Assembly: GCF_001956915.1 (NCBI RefSeq)
Contig: NZ_MLJO01000016.1
Location: 85,058 to 149,057 of the forward strand
From: Intrasporangium flavum
GTDB taxonomy: Bacteria > Actinomycetota > Actinomycetes > Actinomycetales > Dermatophilaceae
Direction: 5' to 3'
Length of the DNA stretch: 64,000 nt
The notes beneath the pieces were generated by a model. The model did no database searches. It had not been told where the DNA came from and saw only the letters and a program-made list of their open reading frames with translations. The translations under genes and the position numbers were made by a program. Below, one piece after another: positions 15,722 to 27,735 of this stretch (positions are counted from its first letter, which is position 1; each line of letters starts with the position of its first letter).

Positions 15722-16078
15722 TCAGCCGATGCCGGCGACCGCGTCGAGGTGCTGGAGCAGCTCGTGCGCGGCGAGCTCGACCTTCTTGTGGCGCCACTCG
15801 GCCGCGCGGTACACGCACGCGATGAGCCCGCTGCGGTGCACCCGGCGCAGGTCGCCGCAGACGAAGGCGTACCGGGCCTTGGTGCCCTCGTTGGCGCCCT
15901 CGGTCAGCCCGAGGTGCCACGACGCGTAGTCCTCCCACGAGTGCCGCTCGAGGTAGGCGTTCTGGGCCTCGGCGTCGGGCTGCACCTGACCCCAGTCGCT
16001 GTCGAGCACGTACTGCCGCCGGTCGATGCGCTCGCGCACCGCCGCCACCGCCGCGTCGTTGACCGTGTACGTCGCCAT
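15722..16078 (-). CDS. conserved hypothetical protein
   Basis: A 118-residue cytoplasmic protein reading MATYTVNDAAVAAVRERIDR at the start. The middle has a Trp/Tyr/Glu-rich stretch (YLERHSWEDYASWHLGLTEG, about 42-61), then YAFVCGDLRRVHRSGLIACVYRAAEW. I recognise the pattern from small actinobacterial proteins of unknown function but cannot assign a role. The frame is open further upstream to 16330, but the ATG at 16078 has a GGTGGGGG Shine-Dalgarno and avoids the palindromes. It is convergent with the lysozyme-like gene, with only 16 nt between stops. Confidence 0.75.
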   Translation of the reverse strand: MATYTVNDAAVAAVRERIDRRQYVLDSDWGQVQPDAEAQNAYLERHSWEDYASWHLGLTEGANEGTKARYAFVCGDLRRVHRSGLIACVYRAAEWRHKKVELAAHELLQHLDAVAGIG

Positions 16079-16106
16079 GCCCCCACCATGCCCCACCACA
16101 CCGGCG

Positions 16107-16130
16107 ACCGAACGAGTCGTTCGGTGCCGA
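16107..16130. repeat. short palindrome, first copy
   Basis: Contains the 19-bp palindrome ACCGAACGAGTCGTTCGGT (16107-16125), identical to the core of the larger palindrome 70 bp away. It continues as GCCGA in both. Confidence 0.8.
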
Positions 16131-16162
16131 ACTCGGCGCCGGAGCGCGAACACCCCGGTGCA

Positions 16163-16209
16163 CCGACGCCTTCGGCACCGAACGAGTCGTTCGGTGCCGA
16201 AGGCGTCGG
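16163..16209. terminator. 47-bp perfect palindrome downstream of gltA (probable terminator)
   Basis: Two perfect 23-nt arms around a single central G, located 28 nt after the gltA stop codon. RNA from gltA would fold into a very stable hairpin, so termination is the simple explanation. The core repeats at 16107-16125. A recombination or protein-binding site is an alternative. Confidence 0.65.
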
Positions 16210-16236
16210 GTGGTGCGGCGGCCGGTGGCCGGCGGC

Positions 16237-17520
<1,284 letters not shown>

Positions 17521-17631
17521 TTCGTTCCTCCTGGTTGCCCCGGGCACGAGGCGCTGAGTCTTCGTATTCCGCAGCGACGTTACCCCAGCGTCACCTGACG
17601 TGAGAAAACCGGTCCGCCGAGGGCCTGCGGC

Positions 17632-18786
17632 TCAGAGCCGCTCGCAGGCGGCGGCGATGCGCTCGTCGCTCGCCGTCAGGGCGATGCGCACGTGGCGCGC
17701 ACCGGCGCTGCCGTAGAAGGCTCCCGGCGCCACGAGCAGGCCCCGCGCGGCGAGGTCGGCCACGGTGTCCCAGCAGTCCTCGTCGCGGGTGGCCCACAGG
17801 TAGAGGCCGGCCTCGGAGTGGTCGACGCGCAGCCCGGCCCGCGTGACCGCCTCGAGCAGCAGGGCCCGGCGCCGCGCGTAGACCTCGCGCTGGGCCTCGA
17901 CGTGGGCGTCGTCGCGCAGCGCCGCGGCCATCGCGGCCTGCACCGGCGCCGGCATGATCATGCCGGCGTGCTTGCGGACCTCGAGGACGCGGCCGACGAG
18001 CGCGGGGTCGCCGGCGAGGAGCGCCGCGCGGTACCCGGCGAGGTTGGACTGCTTGGACAGCGAGTACACCGCGAGCAGGCCGGTGTGGTCGCCGTCGCAG
18101 ACGTCGGGGTGCAGGATGCTCGGCGTTGCGGTGCCGTACTGCCCCTCGCGCCAGTCGAGCTCGGCGTAGCACTCGTCGCTCGCGACGACGACGCCGTGGC
18201 GACGTGCCCACTCGACGACCTTGCGCAGGTGGCCGACGCCGAGGACCTGGCCGTGCGGGTTGCCGGGGCTGTTGAGCCACAGCAGCTTCGGTGTCGTGGA
18301 CGGCGTCAGCGGGCCGAGCCCGGTGAGCGAGCCGACGACGCGCGGGGTGGCTCCGGCGAGGCGCGCGCCGATGTCGTAGGTGGGGTAGGCCACCTCGGGG
18401 ATGCCGACGACGTCGCCGTGCCGGACCCCGAGCAGGGTCGGCAGCCACGCGACGAGCTCCTTGCTGCCGATGGTCGGCAGCACGGCGTCGGCGCCGAGCC
18501 CGGGTACGCCACGACGGCGCGCGAACCACTCGACGATCGCGGCCCGGAGGTCGGCCGTGCCGACGGTCAGCGGGTAGCCCGGCGCGTCGGCCGCGTCGGC
18601 GAGCGCATGCCGGACGACCTCGGGCGTCGGGTCGACGGGCGTGCCGACCGAGAGGTCGACCAGGCCCCCGGGATGGGCACTCGCCCGCGCCTTGTGCGGC
18701 GCGAGCGAGTCCCACGGGAACGCAGGCAGGTCGAGCGGCGCGAGACCGGTGCCGGGAGCCACGGCGTCGTCAGCCGGACGCGTCAC
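17632..18786 (-). CDS. dapC: succinyldiaminopimelate transaminase
   Basis: A 384-residue class I/II PLP aminotransferase of the actinobacterial DapC group. It catalyses the step between DapD and DapE. Motifs seen: NSPGNPHGQVL for PLP/substrate binding, ASDECYAELDW with the PLP-ring Asp, and SLSKQSNLAGYR with the Schiff-base Lys. The SKQSNLAGYR form is characteristic of DapC. The C-terminal LRVDHSEAGLYLW is also typical. The GTG start forms a GTGA overlap with the stop of fdxA, the same fdx-dapC arrangement as in mycobacteria. Confidence 0.94.
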   Translation of the reverse strand: MTRPADDAVAPGTGLAPLDLPAFPWDSLAPHKARASAHPGGLVDLSVGTPVDPTPEVVRHALADAADAPGYPLTVGTADLRAAIVEWFARRRGVPGLGADAVLPTIGSKELVAWLPTLLGVRHGDVVGIPEVAYPTYDIGARLAGATPRVVGSLTGLGPLTPSTTPKLLWLNSPGNPHGQVLGVGHLRKVVEWARRHGVVVASDECYAELDWREGQYGTATPSILHPDVCDGDHTGLLAVYSLSKQSNLAGYRAALLAGDPALVGRVLEVRKHAGMIMPAPVQAAMAAALRDDAHVEAQREVYARRRALLLEAVTRAGLRVDHSEAGLYLWATRDEDCWDTVADLAARGLLVAPGAFYGSAGARHVRIALTASDERIAAACERL

Positions 18787-19109
18787 TCGTCGTGCGACTG
18801 GGGCGGCAGCGCCGCTACGAGCGGGTGGTCCTTGTCGATGACGCCGAGCTTGGCGGCACCACCCGGGCTGCCGAGGTCGTTGAAGAACTCGACGTTGGCG
18901 TTGTAGTAGTCGGCCCACTGCTCGGGGACGTCGTCCTCGTAGTAGATGGCCTCGACCGGGCACACCGGCTCGCACGCGCCGCAGTCGACGCACTCGTCGG
19001 GGTGGATGTACAGCGAACGCTTGCCCTCGTAGATGCAGTCGACCGGACACTCCTCGATGCACGCGCGGTCCTTGAGGTCGACGCACGGCTGGGCGATGAC
19101 GTAGGTCAT
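18783..19109 (-). CDS. fdxA: ferredoxin, 7Fe type
   Basis: A 108-residue ferredoxin. Cys9, Cys17 and Cys50 are placed for a [3Fe-4S] cluster, and Cys21, Cys40, Cys43 and Cys46 for a [4Fe-4S] cluster, as in Azotobacter-type 7Fe ferredoxins. Cys25 is the extra conserved Cys of the group. The C-terminal half (YYNANVEFFNDLG) is the usual extension. It carries electrons to cytochromes P450, reductases or other partners that are not in the window. The ATG at 19109 has AGGAGG about 8 nt upstream. It is coupled to dapC through GTGA. Confidence 0.96.
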   Translation of the reverse strand: MTYVIAQPCVDLKDRACIEECPVDCIYEGKRSLYIHPDECVDCGACEPVCPVEAIYYEDDVPEQWADYYNANVEFFNDLGSPGGAAKLGVIDKDHPLVAALPPQSHDE

Positions 19110-19156
19110 GGGGAGGGGACCTCCTGGGAGCGTTCGGGGTGGGCTGCTGCACCGCC

Positions 19157-19162
19157 TAGTAT
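19157..19162 (+). promoter_or_regulatory. -10 box of a leaderless transcript
   Basis: TAGTAT ends exactly 7 nt before the ATG at 19170, with no Shine-Dalgarno sequence. Confidence 0.6.
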
Positions 19163-19169
19163 GCCGGAC

Positions 19170-20330
19170 ATGACTGGCGAGCCCATGCACGACCCCGCTG
19201 CTGAGACGGGTCCCGAGGACGGCCCCCTGGGCGACCGCGAGAACGCCTCCGCGGCGGGCGCGTCGGGCTCCACCGACACCGCCGGCCACCGCGCCACCGC
19301 GGGCCTGACGGTCGGCGGCCGCGTCGTCGTGCGCTACCGCCTCGAGGAGGGCAGCGACGCCGGCGCCACCGACTTCGTCGGCGAGCTCGTCGCCCGCAAC
19401 GACGACTTCATCATCGTCGACGCCCGGGTGGGCGGGGCCGGCCAGGGCGGTGCATCCGGTCAGGCGACCGAGCGGGTCAAGCTGATCCGCGCCGACGTCA
19501 TCGCCGCCAAGGACGTCCCGCCGCCGGCGAGCCAGCCGGGGCGGGCCCACGAGCGCGTCTCGGCCGACGAGCTCGAGAAGCTCATGTCGCGGGGCTGGCA
19601 GCCCACCGAGCGCAAGGGCCTCGGCGACTGGGTGCTGCGTTCCGCGTCAGGCTTCACCGGCCGGGCGAACTCCGTTCTCGTCGTGGGCGATCCGAGCCTC
19701 CCGCTCGACAAGGCGATCGACTACGCCGAGGCCTGGTACGCCGGGCACGAGGCGCCGGCCCTGTTCCAGCTGCACGGCCCCACCGGCTTCGAGGTGGCCG
19801 AGCAGCCCGTCGGCCACGCGCTCCTCGAGCGTGGCTACGCCGTCGGCGGCGGCCGCCCCGACTGGACCCGCGTCCTCGTGCTCACCGCCCTGTCGGCGCA
19901 GGTGCCACCACTCACCACCGAGTCGGTCCCGGTCAACGCCGACGCGGCCCTGTCGCCGGAGTGGCTCATGGCCTACGCCGCGCAGCGCAGCGTCGTCCCC
20001 GGCACCACCGAGGCGGTCCTCACCGGCAGCGAGGGGCAGCTGTTCCTGTCGGTCCGTGACGAGGCGAGCAAGAAGGTCGTCGGCATCGCCCGGATGGCCA
20101 TCCACCCCGGCTGGGCCGGCATCTTCGGCCTCTGGGTCCACCCCGACCACCGTCGCCACAGCATCGCCTCGACCATCGTGTCGGCGATCGGCATGGTGGC
20201 GCGCGAGAACAACATGCCGGCGATCTACCTGCAGGTCTCGGGCGACAACGCCGACGGCATCGCCTTCTGGAACGGGCTCGGCTTCCGGACCCACCACGAG
20301 TACACCTACCTGGCCAAGCCGGAGGCCTGA
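19170..20330 (+). CDS. GNAT family N-acetyltransferase with N-terminal extension
   Basis: A 386-residue protein. Residues 1-45 are disordered. About 46-110 form a small beta-rich module (GGRVVVRYRL ... KLIRADVIAAKDV). The rest resembles a tandem GNAT protein with a degenerate first half and a catalytic second half. Acetyl-CoA motif A is at about 326-350 (FGLWVHPDHRRHSIASTIV), followed by IYLQVSGDNADGIAFWNGLG of motif B. The usual RxxGxG turn is changed to RRHSIA. The acceptor is unknown. It is divergent from fdxA and starts at a leaderless -10 box. Confidence 0.85.
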   Translation: MTGEPMHDPAAETGPEDGPLGDRENASAAGASGSTDTAGHRATAGLTVGGRVVVRYRLEEGSDAGATDFVGELVARNDDFIIVDARVGGAGQGGASGQATERVKLIRADVIAAKDVPPPASQPGRAHERVSADELEKLMSRGWQPTERKGLGDWVLRSASGFTGRANSVLVVGDPSLPLDKAIDYAEAWYAGHEAPALFQLHGPTGFEVAEQPVGHALLERGYAVGGGRPDWTRVLVLTALSAQVPPLTTESVPVNADAALSPEWLMAYAAQRSVVPGTTEAVLTGSEGQLFLSVRDEASKKVVGIARMAIHPGWAGIFGLWVHPDHRRHSIASTIVSAIGMVARENNMPAIYLQVSGDNADGIAFWNGLGFRTHHEYTYLAKPEA

Positions 20331-20345
20331 CGGGCGGTCACCGCC

Positions 20346-20363
20346 GGGGGCGGGCTCGCCCCC
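20346..20363. terminator. terminator between convergent genes
   Basis: GGGGGCG-GGCT-CGCCCCC, a perfect 7-bp stem, inside a wider imperfect repeat of GGTCACC/GGTCACG. It lies between the GNAT and VanW genes. Confidence 0.55.
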
Positions 20364-20367
20364 ACGG

Positions 20368-22101
20368 TCACGGCGGCGTGACGAACGGGTTCGTGCACAC
20401 GACACGGTCCTGGGCCACGTACCGCGTCGTGACGGGCTCGCTGCGGACGAGCTCGGGCGAGCCGGGCTTGAACCACTGCCGCGTCACGGTGACGGTGAAG
20501 CCCGCGACGGGCTGCCTCGGGATGCACGAGAGGTCACCACGGCTCACCGAACGGGGCTCGACGACGTCGGTGCGCAGCCCGTCGACGGATCGCACGTCCC
20601 ACACGCGGGTGCTCCAGAGCCGGCCGTGGACGACACCGTCGGTCACCCACGCCTGCAGGAGCATCCCGTACGGCGAGTCGTTCTGCCACGCGGTGTCGAC
20701 CGTCGGCCAGTAGACGGCGGCGTCCCGGCCGACCGGGTAGCGCGCCTGGTAGGAGGCGTGCGCCCGCGCCTCGGTGATGGGGACGCCGGCGAAGTAGGCG
20801 AGGTTGTAGACGACCGTCGGGATCGGCGAGATCCCGCCTCCCGTGCCCTGCAGCACGTGGCCGTCGACGACGACCGCGCTCTCGGGGTCCCACGTCTCGC
20901 CCGAGGTCAGGACCCCCTCGCCGAGGACGGAGCGGAGGCTGAAGGCTCCCCCTGGCGGGACGTACGTGCCGTTGAGCCGCTGCGTGGCCGCGACGAGGCG
21001 CCGGGTCAGGGCCGCGTCGCCCTTGGGGAAGGCGGCGTCGAAGCGGGACACCGCGGTGGTGACGCCGGCAGCCTGGGCGTCGGCCGTCGTGAAGGCCGGG
21101 GCCGCGGCCACCGCGCCGACGTCGACGACCCGCGTCGAGCCGCTGATGGCCGCGGCGAAGCGCTTGGCGACCGCGTCCTCGTCGACGGCCGCACCGTCGA
21201 CCGAGGGCACCAGCACCGGCGGTGCGTCGGTCGTGCTCAGCGTCCAGCGCGCGTTCGTGGCGACCTTCGTCGACACCGTGACCCGCGAGGCGACGAGGTG
21301 GGCCAGCCCCGGCTCGTCGAAGACGAGTTCGAGCGCGCCGGTGCCGTCGGGCTTGGCCGAGACGAAGGGCGCGAAGGCCGACGGGCCGACGACGGCCCGC
21401 GCCGGGCCGGCGACGAGCGTCACCGGTCCGGAGACGACGGCCCGGCCGACGGTGTCGGCGAACCGCTGGATGTCGGGGGCGGCGACGTCGGGACGGATGA
21501 CGTGGACCGCCGCGGTGGCCACCGCGGTGTCGGGGAAGGCGAGCCTCAGGGCCAGCTTCGTGGCCGGGACGTCGAGGGTGGCGCCCGGCCGGGAGGGGTC
21601 GACGGACACCCGCCCTCCACCGAACGCGACGCCGCCCTGGTGCGGCTGCTGCTCGACCGTGGGGGCCAGCGCCGTGACGTAGGCCTGCAGGAGGTCGTCG
21701 TCGGCGCTCGTGAGCAGGGGGCGCTGCACCGTGCCGGTGAGCCGGTCCCAGATCCGGGTGGGGCTAAGGGTGAAACCGGTGAGTCCCTCGAGCGAGCGGT
21801 CGACGTCGACGTGCAGCCCCGCCTTCGACGGCACCACCTGCAAGGGGTCCGCGCGGCCGGGCACGGTCAGGGCGATGGGGCGCGCGAGCACCTCGCCCGC
21901 ACCGCGCTGCACCCGCGCCACGGCGTGCTCGGGCGTCATGCCGCCGACCTGGATGCCGCCGACGGTGACGCTCGAGGGCAGGTGCTCGGAGGACCAGTAG
22001 CCGAGTCCCACGTAGGCGCCGCCGAGGACGACGGCGGCCACGAGGAGGCGCAGTGCGGTGCCGCGGCTCTCGCGTCGGGGCTGGGGCTGCCAGGTCTCCA
22101 T
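20368..22101 (-). CDS. VanW family protein with peptidoglycan-binding-like repeats
   Basis: A 577-residue envelope protein. A membrane anchor lies at about 17-38. Two putative peptidoglycan-binding type 4 domains (about 45-330) contain VGGIQVGGMTPEHAVARVQ. The VanW domain is C-terminal (about 390-500) and includes GGGISPIPTVVYNLAYFAG. VanW is named from vancomycin-resistance clusters, but its biochemical role is not established. The family is common in actinobacterial core genomes without resistance genes. The ATG at 22101 has GGAGA 6 nt upstream. A TACCGT -10 box lies at 22192-22187, giving a leader of about 80 nt. Confidence 0.88.
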   Translation of the reverse strand: METWQPQPRRESRGTALRLLVAAVVLGGAYVGLGYWSSEHLPSSVTVGGIQVGGMTPEHAVARVQRGAGEVLARPIALTVPGRADPLQVVPSKAGLHVDVDRSLEGLTGFTLSPTRIWDRLTGTVQRPLLTSADDDLLQAYVTALAPTVEQQPHQGGVAFGGGRVSVDPSRPGATLDVPATKLALRLAFPDTAVATAAVHVIRPDVAAPDIQRFADTVGRAVVSGPVTLVAGPARAVVGPSAFAPFVSAKPDGTGALELVFDEPGLAHLVASRVTVSTKVATNARWTLSTTDAPPVLVPSVDGAAVDEDAVAKRFAAAISGSTRVVDVGAVAAAPAFTTADAQAAGVTTAVSRFDAAFPKGDAALTRRLVAATQRLNGTYVPPGGAFSLRSVLGEGVLTSGETWDPESAVVVDGHVLQGTGGGISPIPTVVYNLAYFAGVPITEARAHASYQARYPVGRDAAVYWPTVDTAWQNDSPYGMLLQAWVTDGVVHGRLWSTRVWDVRSVDGLRTDVVEPRSVSRGDLSCIPRQPVAGFTVTVTRQWFKPGSPELVRSEPVTTRYVAQDRVVCTNPFVTPP

Positions 22102-22186
22102 GGTTCTCCGTGCGCGGCGTCGTGCGCGGTGTCGTGCTGGGGCGTCGTGCGGGGGCACGGCCTCGGGTGCGGTTCAGGTGGCACGA

Positions 22187-22192
22187 ACGGTA
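22187..22192 (-). promoter_or_regulatory. probable -10 box of the VanW gene
   Basis: Minus strand TACCGT, about 86 nt before the ATG. The leader has three spaced copies of GTCGTGC (plus-strand reading) between about 22119 and 22150. Confidence 0.4.
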
Positions 22193-22289
22193 ACGCGCGC
22201 GGGGGCGCGAGACCGCGAGGCGGGTCCGGCGCGCCCCGGACGTGACCGACTCGTTGCCGCCCCGTGACGCGTGGCGCCGGAGTCTGCGG

Positions 22290-22320
22290 GAGCCCGCGGC
22301 CCGCGGGTGCCCGCGGGCTC
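22290..22320 (-). terminator. terminator of mshB
   Basis: A 10-bp stem (GAGCCCGCGG and its complement) around a loop that itself contains CCCGCGGG. The arm overlaps the mshB stop codon at 22319. Confidence 0.6.
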
Positions 22321-23215
22321 AGGCGAGGAGGCCGGGCTCCGAGGCCGCCACGGCGCCGCCCACGGTCTGCCACGTCAGGGGGTCGACGCGTCGGAACCCC
22401 TCGCGCGCCGTCGTGCGGGCCGCGATGAGGTTCGACAGGGCGTGCACGTCCTCGCTCGCGACGATGACCTGGGTGGCGTGCGCGCGCAGCGCGTCGTTCT
22501 TGACGCGTCGGGCGGCCGCGTCCTCGACGACGTGCGTGACGCGCTCGTCGGCGACGACCGACGGCGGGAAGGGGTCGGTGCGGGCGGGCAGCACGAGCGG
22601 CGGCAGCCCGTCGGGCCGGGCGCGCGTCGCGGGGTCCGCCTCGAGCAGCCAGGACCGGTCCGCCCGGGCCCACGACACCGGCGTCAGGATCTCGAAGGTG
22701 CGCTCGGGGCGCTCGGACTCCTCGAGCAGCGGCAGGGCCCGACGCACGGCGTCGTGGGTGCGCACATGGTCGGGGTGGCCGTAGCCGCCGTGCTCGTCGT
22801 AGGTGACGACGACGTCGGGGCGGACCGAGCGCAGCACGTCGGCCACGAGCGCCGCCACCTCGTCGAGGTCGGCGCCGGCGAACGCGTCGGGGCGCGAGGC
22901 TGCGGGCGAGCCGGCCATGCCGGAGTCGCGGAAGCGCGACAGCCGGCCGGTGGCGGGGTCGGCGCCGAGCACGTGCATCGTGGCGCCGAGGCGCGCCAGG
23001 GCCTCGGTGAGCTCGGCGTGCCGGTGCGGCCCGAGGGCGTCGTCGGGGTGCCCCTCGAGGTGGGTGAGGTCGGCGGGGATGACCTCGCCCTCCTCCCCCA
23101 GCGTGCACGTCAGCACGTGCACCTCGTCGCCGCGGGCCACGTGGTGGGCCATGGCGACGCCGCACGTCAGCGTCTCGTCGTCGGGGTGGGCGTGGACGAA
23201 CAGGAGCCGGGCCAC
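22319..23215 (-). CDS. mshB: N-acetyl-1-D-myo-inositol-2-amino-2-deoxy-alpha-D-glucopyranoside deacetylase (mycothiol synthesis)
   Basis: A 298-residue LmbE-family zinc deacetylase that makes the GlcN-inositol precursor of mycothiol. The metal motif AHPDDE (His10, Asp13) is at the N-terminus, and GGYGHPDHVRTH supplies the third ligand (about 142-153). Length and ending fit MshB rather than its relative Mca. Mycothiol is specific to Actinobacteria, so this gene supports the taxonomic call. The GTG start at 23215 has GAGGAGG 5 nt upstream. It follows the LpqW-like gene by 34 nt and may share its transcript. Confidence 0.93.
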   Translation of the reverse strand: MARLLFVHAHPDDETLTCGVAMAHHVARGDEVHVLTCTLGEEGEVIPADLTHLEGHPDDALGPHRHAELTEALARLGATMHVLGADPATGRLSRFRDSGMAGSPAASRPDAFAGADLDEVAALVADVLRSVRPDVVVTYDEHGGYGHPDHVRTHDAVRRALPLLEESERPERTFEILTPVSWARADRSWLLEADPATRARPDGLPPLVLPARTDPFPPSVVADERVTHVVEDAAARRVKNDALRAHATQVIVASEDVHALSNLIAARTTAREGFRRVDPLTWQTVGGAVAASEPGLLA

Positions 23216-23249
23216 GGGGCCTCCTCGGTGCGGGGCGGGTGGACGGAGG

Positions 23250-25091
23250 TCAGCGGACGGCGACGGTGGCGAGGTCGACGATGCCGCCGACCGCGTGGTC
23301 CTCGTAGTGCACGACGCCCGCGCCGTGCAGGTAGAGGGCCTTGGTCGCCGACAGCGCGACGTAGCCGCCGGCGTCGCGCAGCGCGGTGTCGGCCTGCAGC
23401 CAGACCTTCTCGCGCTGCGCCGGGTCGGCGGTGCCCCCGGCCTTGTCGATGAGCCCGTTGACGGTCTTGTCGTCGAAGTAGCCGACGTCCTGCCCCGGGC
23501 CGGTGGAGTCGATGTTGATGCGCGAGTCGAACAGGGCCGGCAGGACCCCGGAGGCCGACGGCCAGTCGGGCGTCCAGACGCCGCGGAACACGTCGAACGA
23601 CGAGCCGGACGTCTTGCGCTCGATCGTCTCGTAGTACTCCTCGGGCGGGACGCCGGTCAGCTGGACGTCGAAGCCGGCGCGCTCCCAGCCGGCGGCCAGC
23701 GAGGCGTAGGCCTTGTCGCCGAGGACCGAGCGCGCGTAGACGACGCGCACCTTCACCGGCGTCTTGACGCCGGCCTGGTCGAGGACGCGGCGGGCCTGCT
23801 CGGGGTCGCCGTCGACCTTCGCGCCGCTCGGCACCTCGACCGTCGACGGGTCGACCGCCGGCGACAGGATCGACCACGTCGGCGTGCCGGCGCCCTCGCC
23901 GCCGTTGGCGGTGACGTACGTGGCGCGGTTGGTCGCGAGCGAGAACGCCTTGCGCACAGCAGGATTCGACATGACCTTGCTGCGCATGTTGAGCGCCAGG
24001 TAGTCGACGCTGCCCGTGTACGGGAACGTGAGGCGGGCCTGCAGGTCGGTGCCGGCCTGGTTGCGCAGCGTCGGGCTCGCCTGGACCCACGACACCGCGT
24101 TGGTGTCGTCGTCGCTCTGGTTGAGCAGGCGCTGGATGACCGTCGACTCACCGAGCCCGGCGGTCACCTCGATGCGGTCGGGGTAGGCCTCGCGCACCGG
24201 GTCGGTGCGGGGGTCCCAGTTCGTGTTGCGCACGAACGTGCCCCCCTCGCCGGGCTTCCACGGCTGTTCGAGCCGGTAGGGGCCGCTCGACATGACGTCG
24301 TAGGAGGTCTTGTCGTCCTTGCGGTCGCTCGAGGCCTTGCGGGGGGCGAACTCCGGCAGCGCCACGACCTGCGGGAAGTCGGGCTCGGCGTCGCGCAGGT
24401 GGAAGGTGATGGTGCGCCCCGAGCAGGCGACGGCCTGGTCGAAGTCCTTCTGGTGGTCCTTGTCGCCGGGGCCCTGGTAGACGGGCTTCTCCAGGCCCTC
24501 GGCCGTGACCCGGGTCGGGATGTCGAGCAGGAAGCTGGCGTAGTTCGTGCCGCCGACGTGCGTGCGCCGGTCGAAGGTGCGGGCGATGCCGTGGCGGACG
24601 TCCTCGCACGTGATCGGCGAGCCGTCCTGCCACTTCAGACCCTCACGCAGCGTGAACGTCCACGTCCTGGCGCCGTCCTTGGGTGTGCCGGTGTCGGTGG
24701 CGAGGTCGGGCACGACGTCGCGCTGGTGCTCGCCGGTGCCGTAGGCGGTCAGGCCCCGGGCGAAGACGCGCTGGGCGAAGAAGGCCTCGGGCCCGACGTA
24801 CATCAGCTGCGGGTCCCAGGTCGCGACGTCGCCGGCGACGAGCACCTTGAGCGTGCCGCCCGGCCCGGGGGCCGCGTCGCTGCCGGCGGTCGAGGCCGAC
24901 GAGTGGGCGACGTCGGTGGCCGAGCCGGCCTCACCCGCGGCGGTGCAGCCGGTGGCCGCCGTCGACAGGACGACGGCGGCGACACCGGCCAGCGCGGCCC
25001 GCCGGGACGCCCAGGAGCCCCCGGGCGTCCGCGACCTCCGCGACGTCAAGGACCCCACGGACCGCCGAAGTGCACGCACCACGCCCGCCAC
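23250..25091 (-). CDS. family 5 extracellular solute-binding lipoprotein, LpqW-like
   Basis: A 613-residue protein. An N-terminal Arg-rich region is followed by a signal segment with lipobox-like ATGC (Cys49). The SBP family 5 fold (dipeptide-binding DppA/OppA type) follows, with LKWQDGSPITCEDVRHGIAR, MSSGPYRLEQPW and ALNMRSKVMSNPAVRKAFSL. No permease or ATPase gene is adjacent. The neighbours typA and mshB are the same as those of mycobacterial LpqW, a family 5 relative that influences lipoglycan synthesis rather than peptide uptake. The GTG start at 25091 has no good Shine-Dalgarno and lies 6 nt from the typA stop. Starts a few codons inside are possible. Confidence 0.85.
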   Translation of the reverse strand: MAGVVRALRRSVGSLTSRRSRTPGGSWASRRAALAGVAAVVLSTAATGCTAAGEAGSATDVAHSSASTAGSDAAPGPGGTLKVLVAGDVATWDPQLMYVGPEAFFAQRVFARGLTAYGTGEHQRDVVPDLATDTGTPKDGARTWTFTLREGLKWQDGSPITCEDVRHGIARTFDRRTHVGGTNYASFLLDIPTRVTAEGLEKPVYQGPGDKDHQKDFDQAVACSGRTITFHLRDAEPDFPQVVALPEFAPRKASSDRKDDKTSYDVMSSGPYRLEQPWKPGEGGTFVRNTNWDPRTDPVREAYPDRIEVTAGLGESTVIQRLLNQSDDDTNAVSWVQASPTLRNQAGTDLQARLTFPYTGSVDYLALNMRSKVMSNPAVRKAFSLATNRATYVTANGGEGAGTPTWSILSPAVDPSTVEVPSGAKVDGDPEQARRVLDQAGVKTPVKVRVVYARSVLGDKAYASLAAGWERAGFDVQLTGVPPEEYYETIERKTSGSSFDVFRGVWTPDWPSASGVLPALFDSRINIDSTGPGQDVGYFDDKTVNGLIDKAGGTADPAQREKVWLQADTALRDAGGYVALSATKALYLHGAGVVHYEDHAVGGIVDLATVAVR

Positions 25092-25097
25092 GCCGGA

Positions 25098-27002
<1,905 letters not shown>

Positions 27003-27072
27003 GAGGGACAGTCTCTCAGGGGTTGGGCGGTGCTTCCGACCACCGGACGTGCCGAAGCGGATCGGACGGGGC

Positions 27073-27118
27073 GGGACGTGCGGGGACGAACGGGACGTAC
27101 TCGGACAGGGTGGGACGT
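27073..27118 (-). promoter_or_regulatory. three phased GGGACGT repeats upstream of typA
   Basis: GGGACGT occurs at 27073, 27092 and 27112, spaced 19 and 20 bp (about two helical turns). It lies 70-115 bp before the typA start. It could be a regulator binding array or chance repetition of a GC-rich word. Confidence 0.35.
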
Positions 27119-27138
27119 GGCCGACGGAGCGGAGCGGG

Positions 27139-27588
<450 letters not shown>

Positions 27589-27735
27589 GGCGACGTCGAT
27601 GGTGCCACACCGACGCGTCGAAACCCGCACGAGGACAACCGCACGCGCGAGCACTCCGCACGCTCGGGCGGGCGGGCGGCGTCCCCCGACCCGCACGAGC
27701 GACCACTCGGCACGCTTCCGCGGTTTACTGGGGCG

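Noticed and set aside
16163..16209. CRISPR array or attachment site from the repeated palindrome
   Set aside because: Only two copies with unequal spacing, no cas or integrase genes, and the position just after gltA fits a terminator better.
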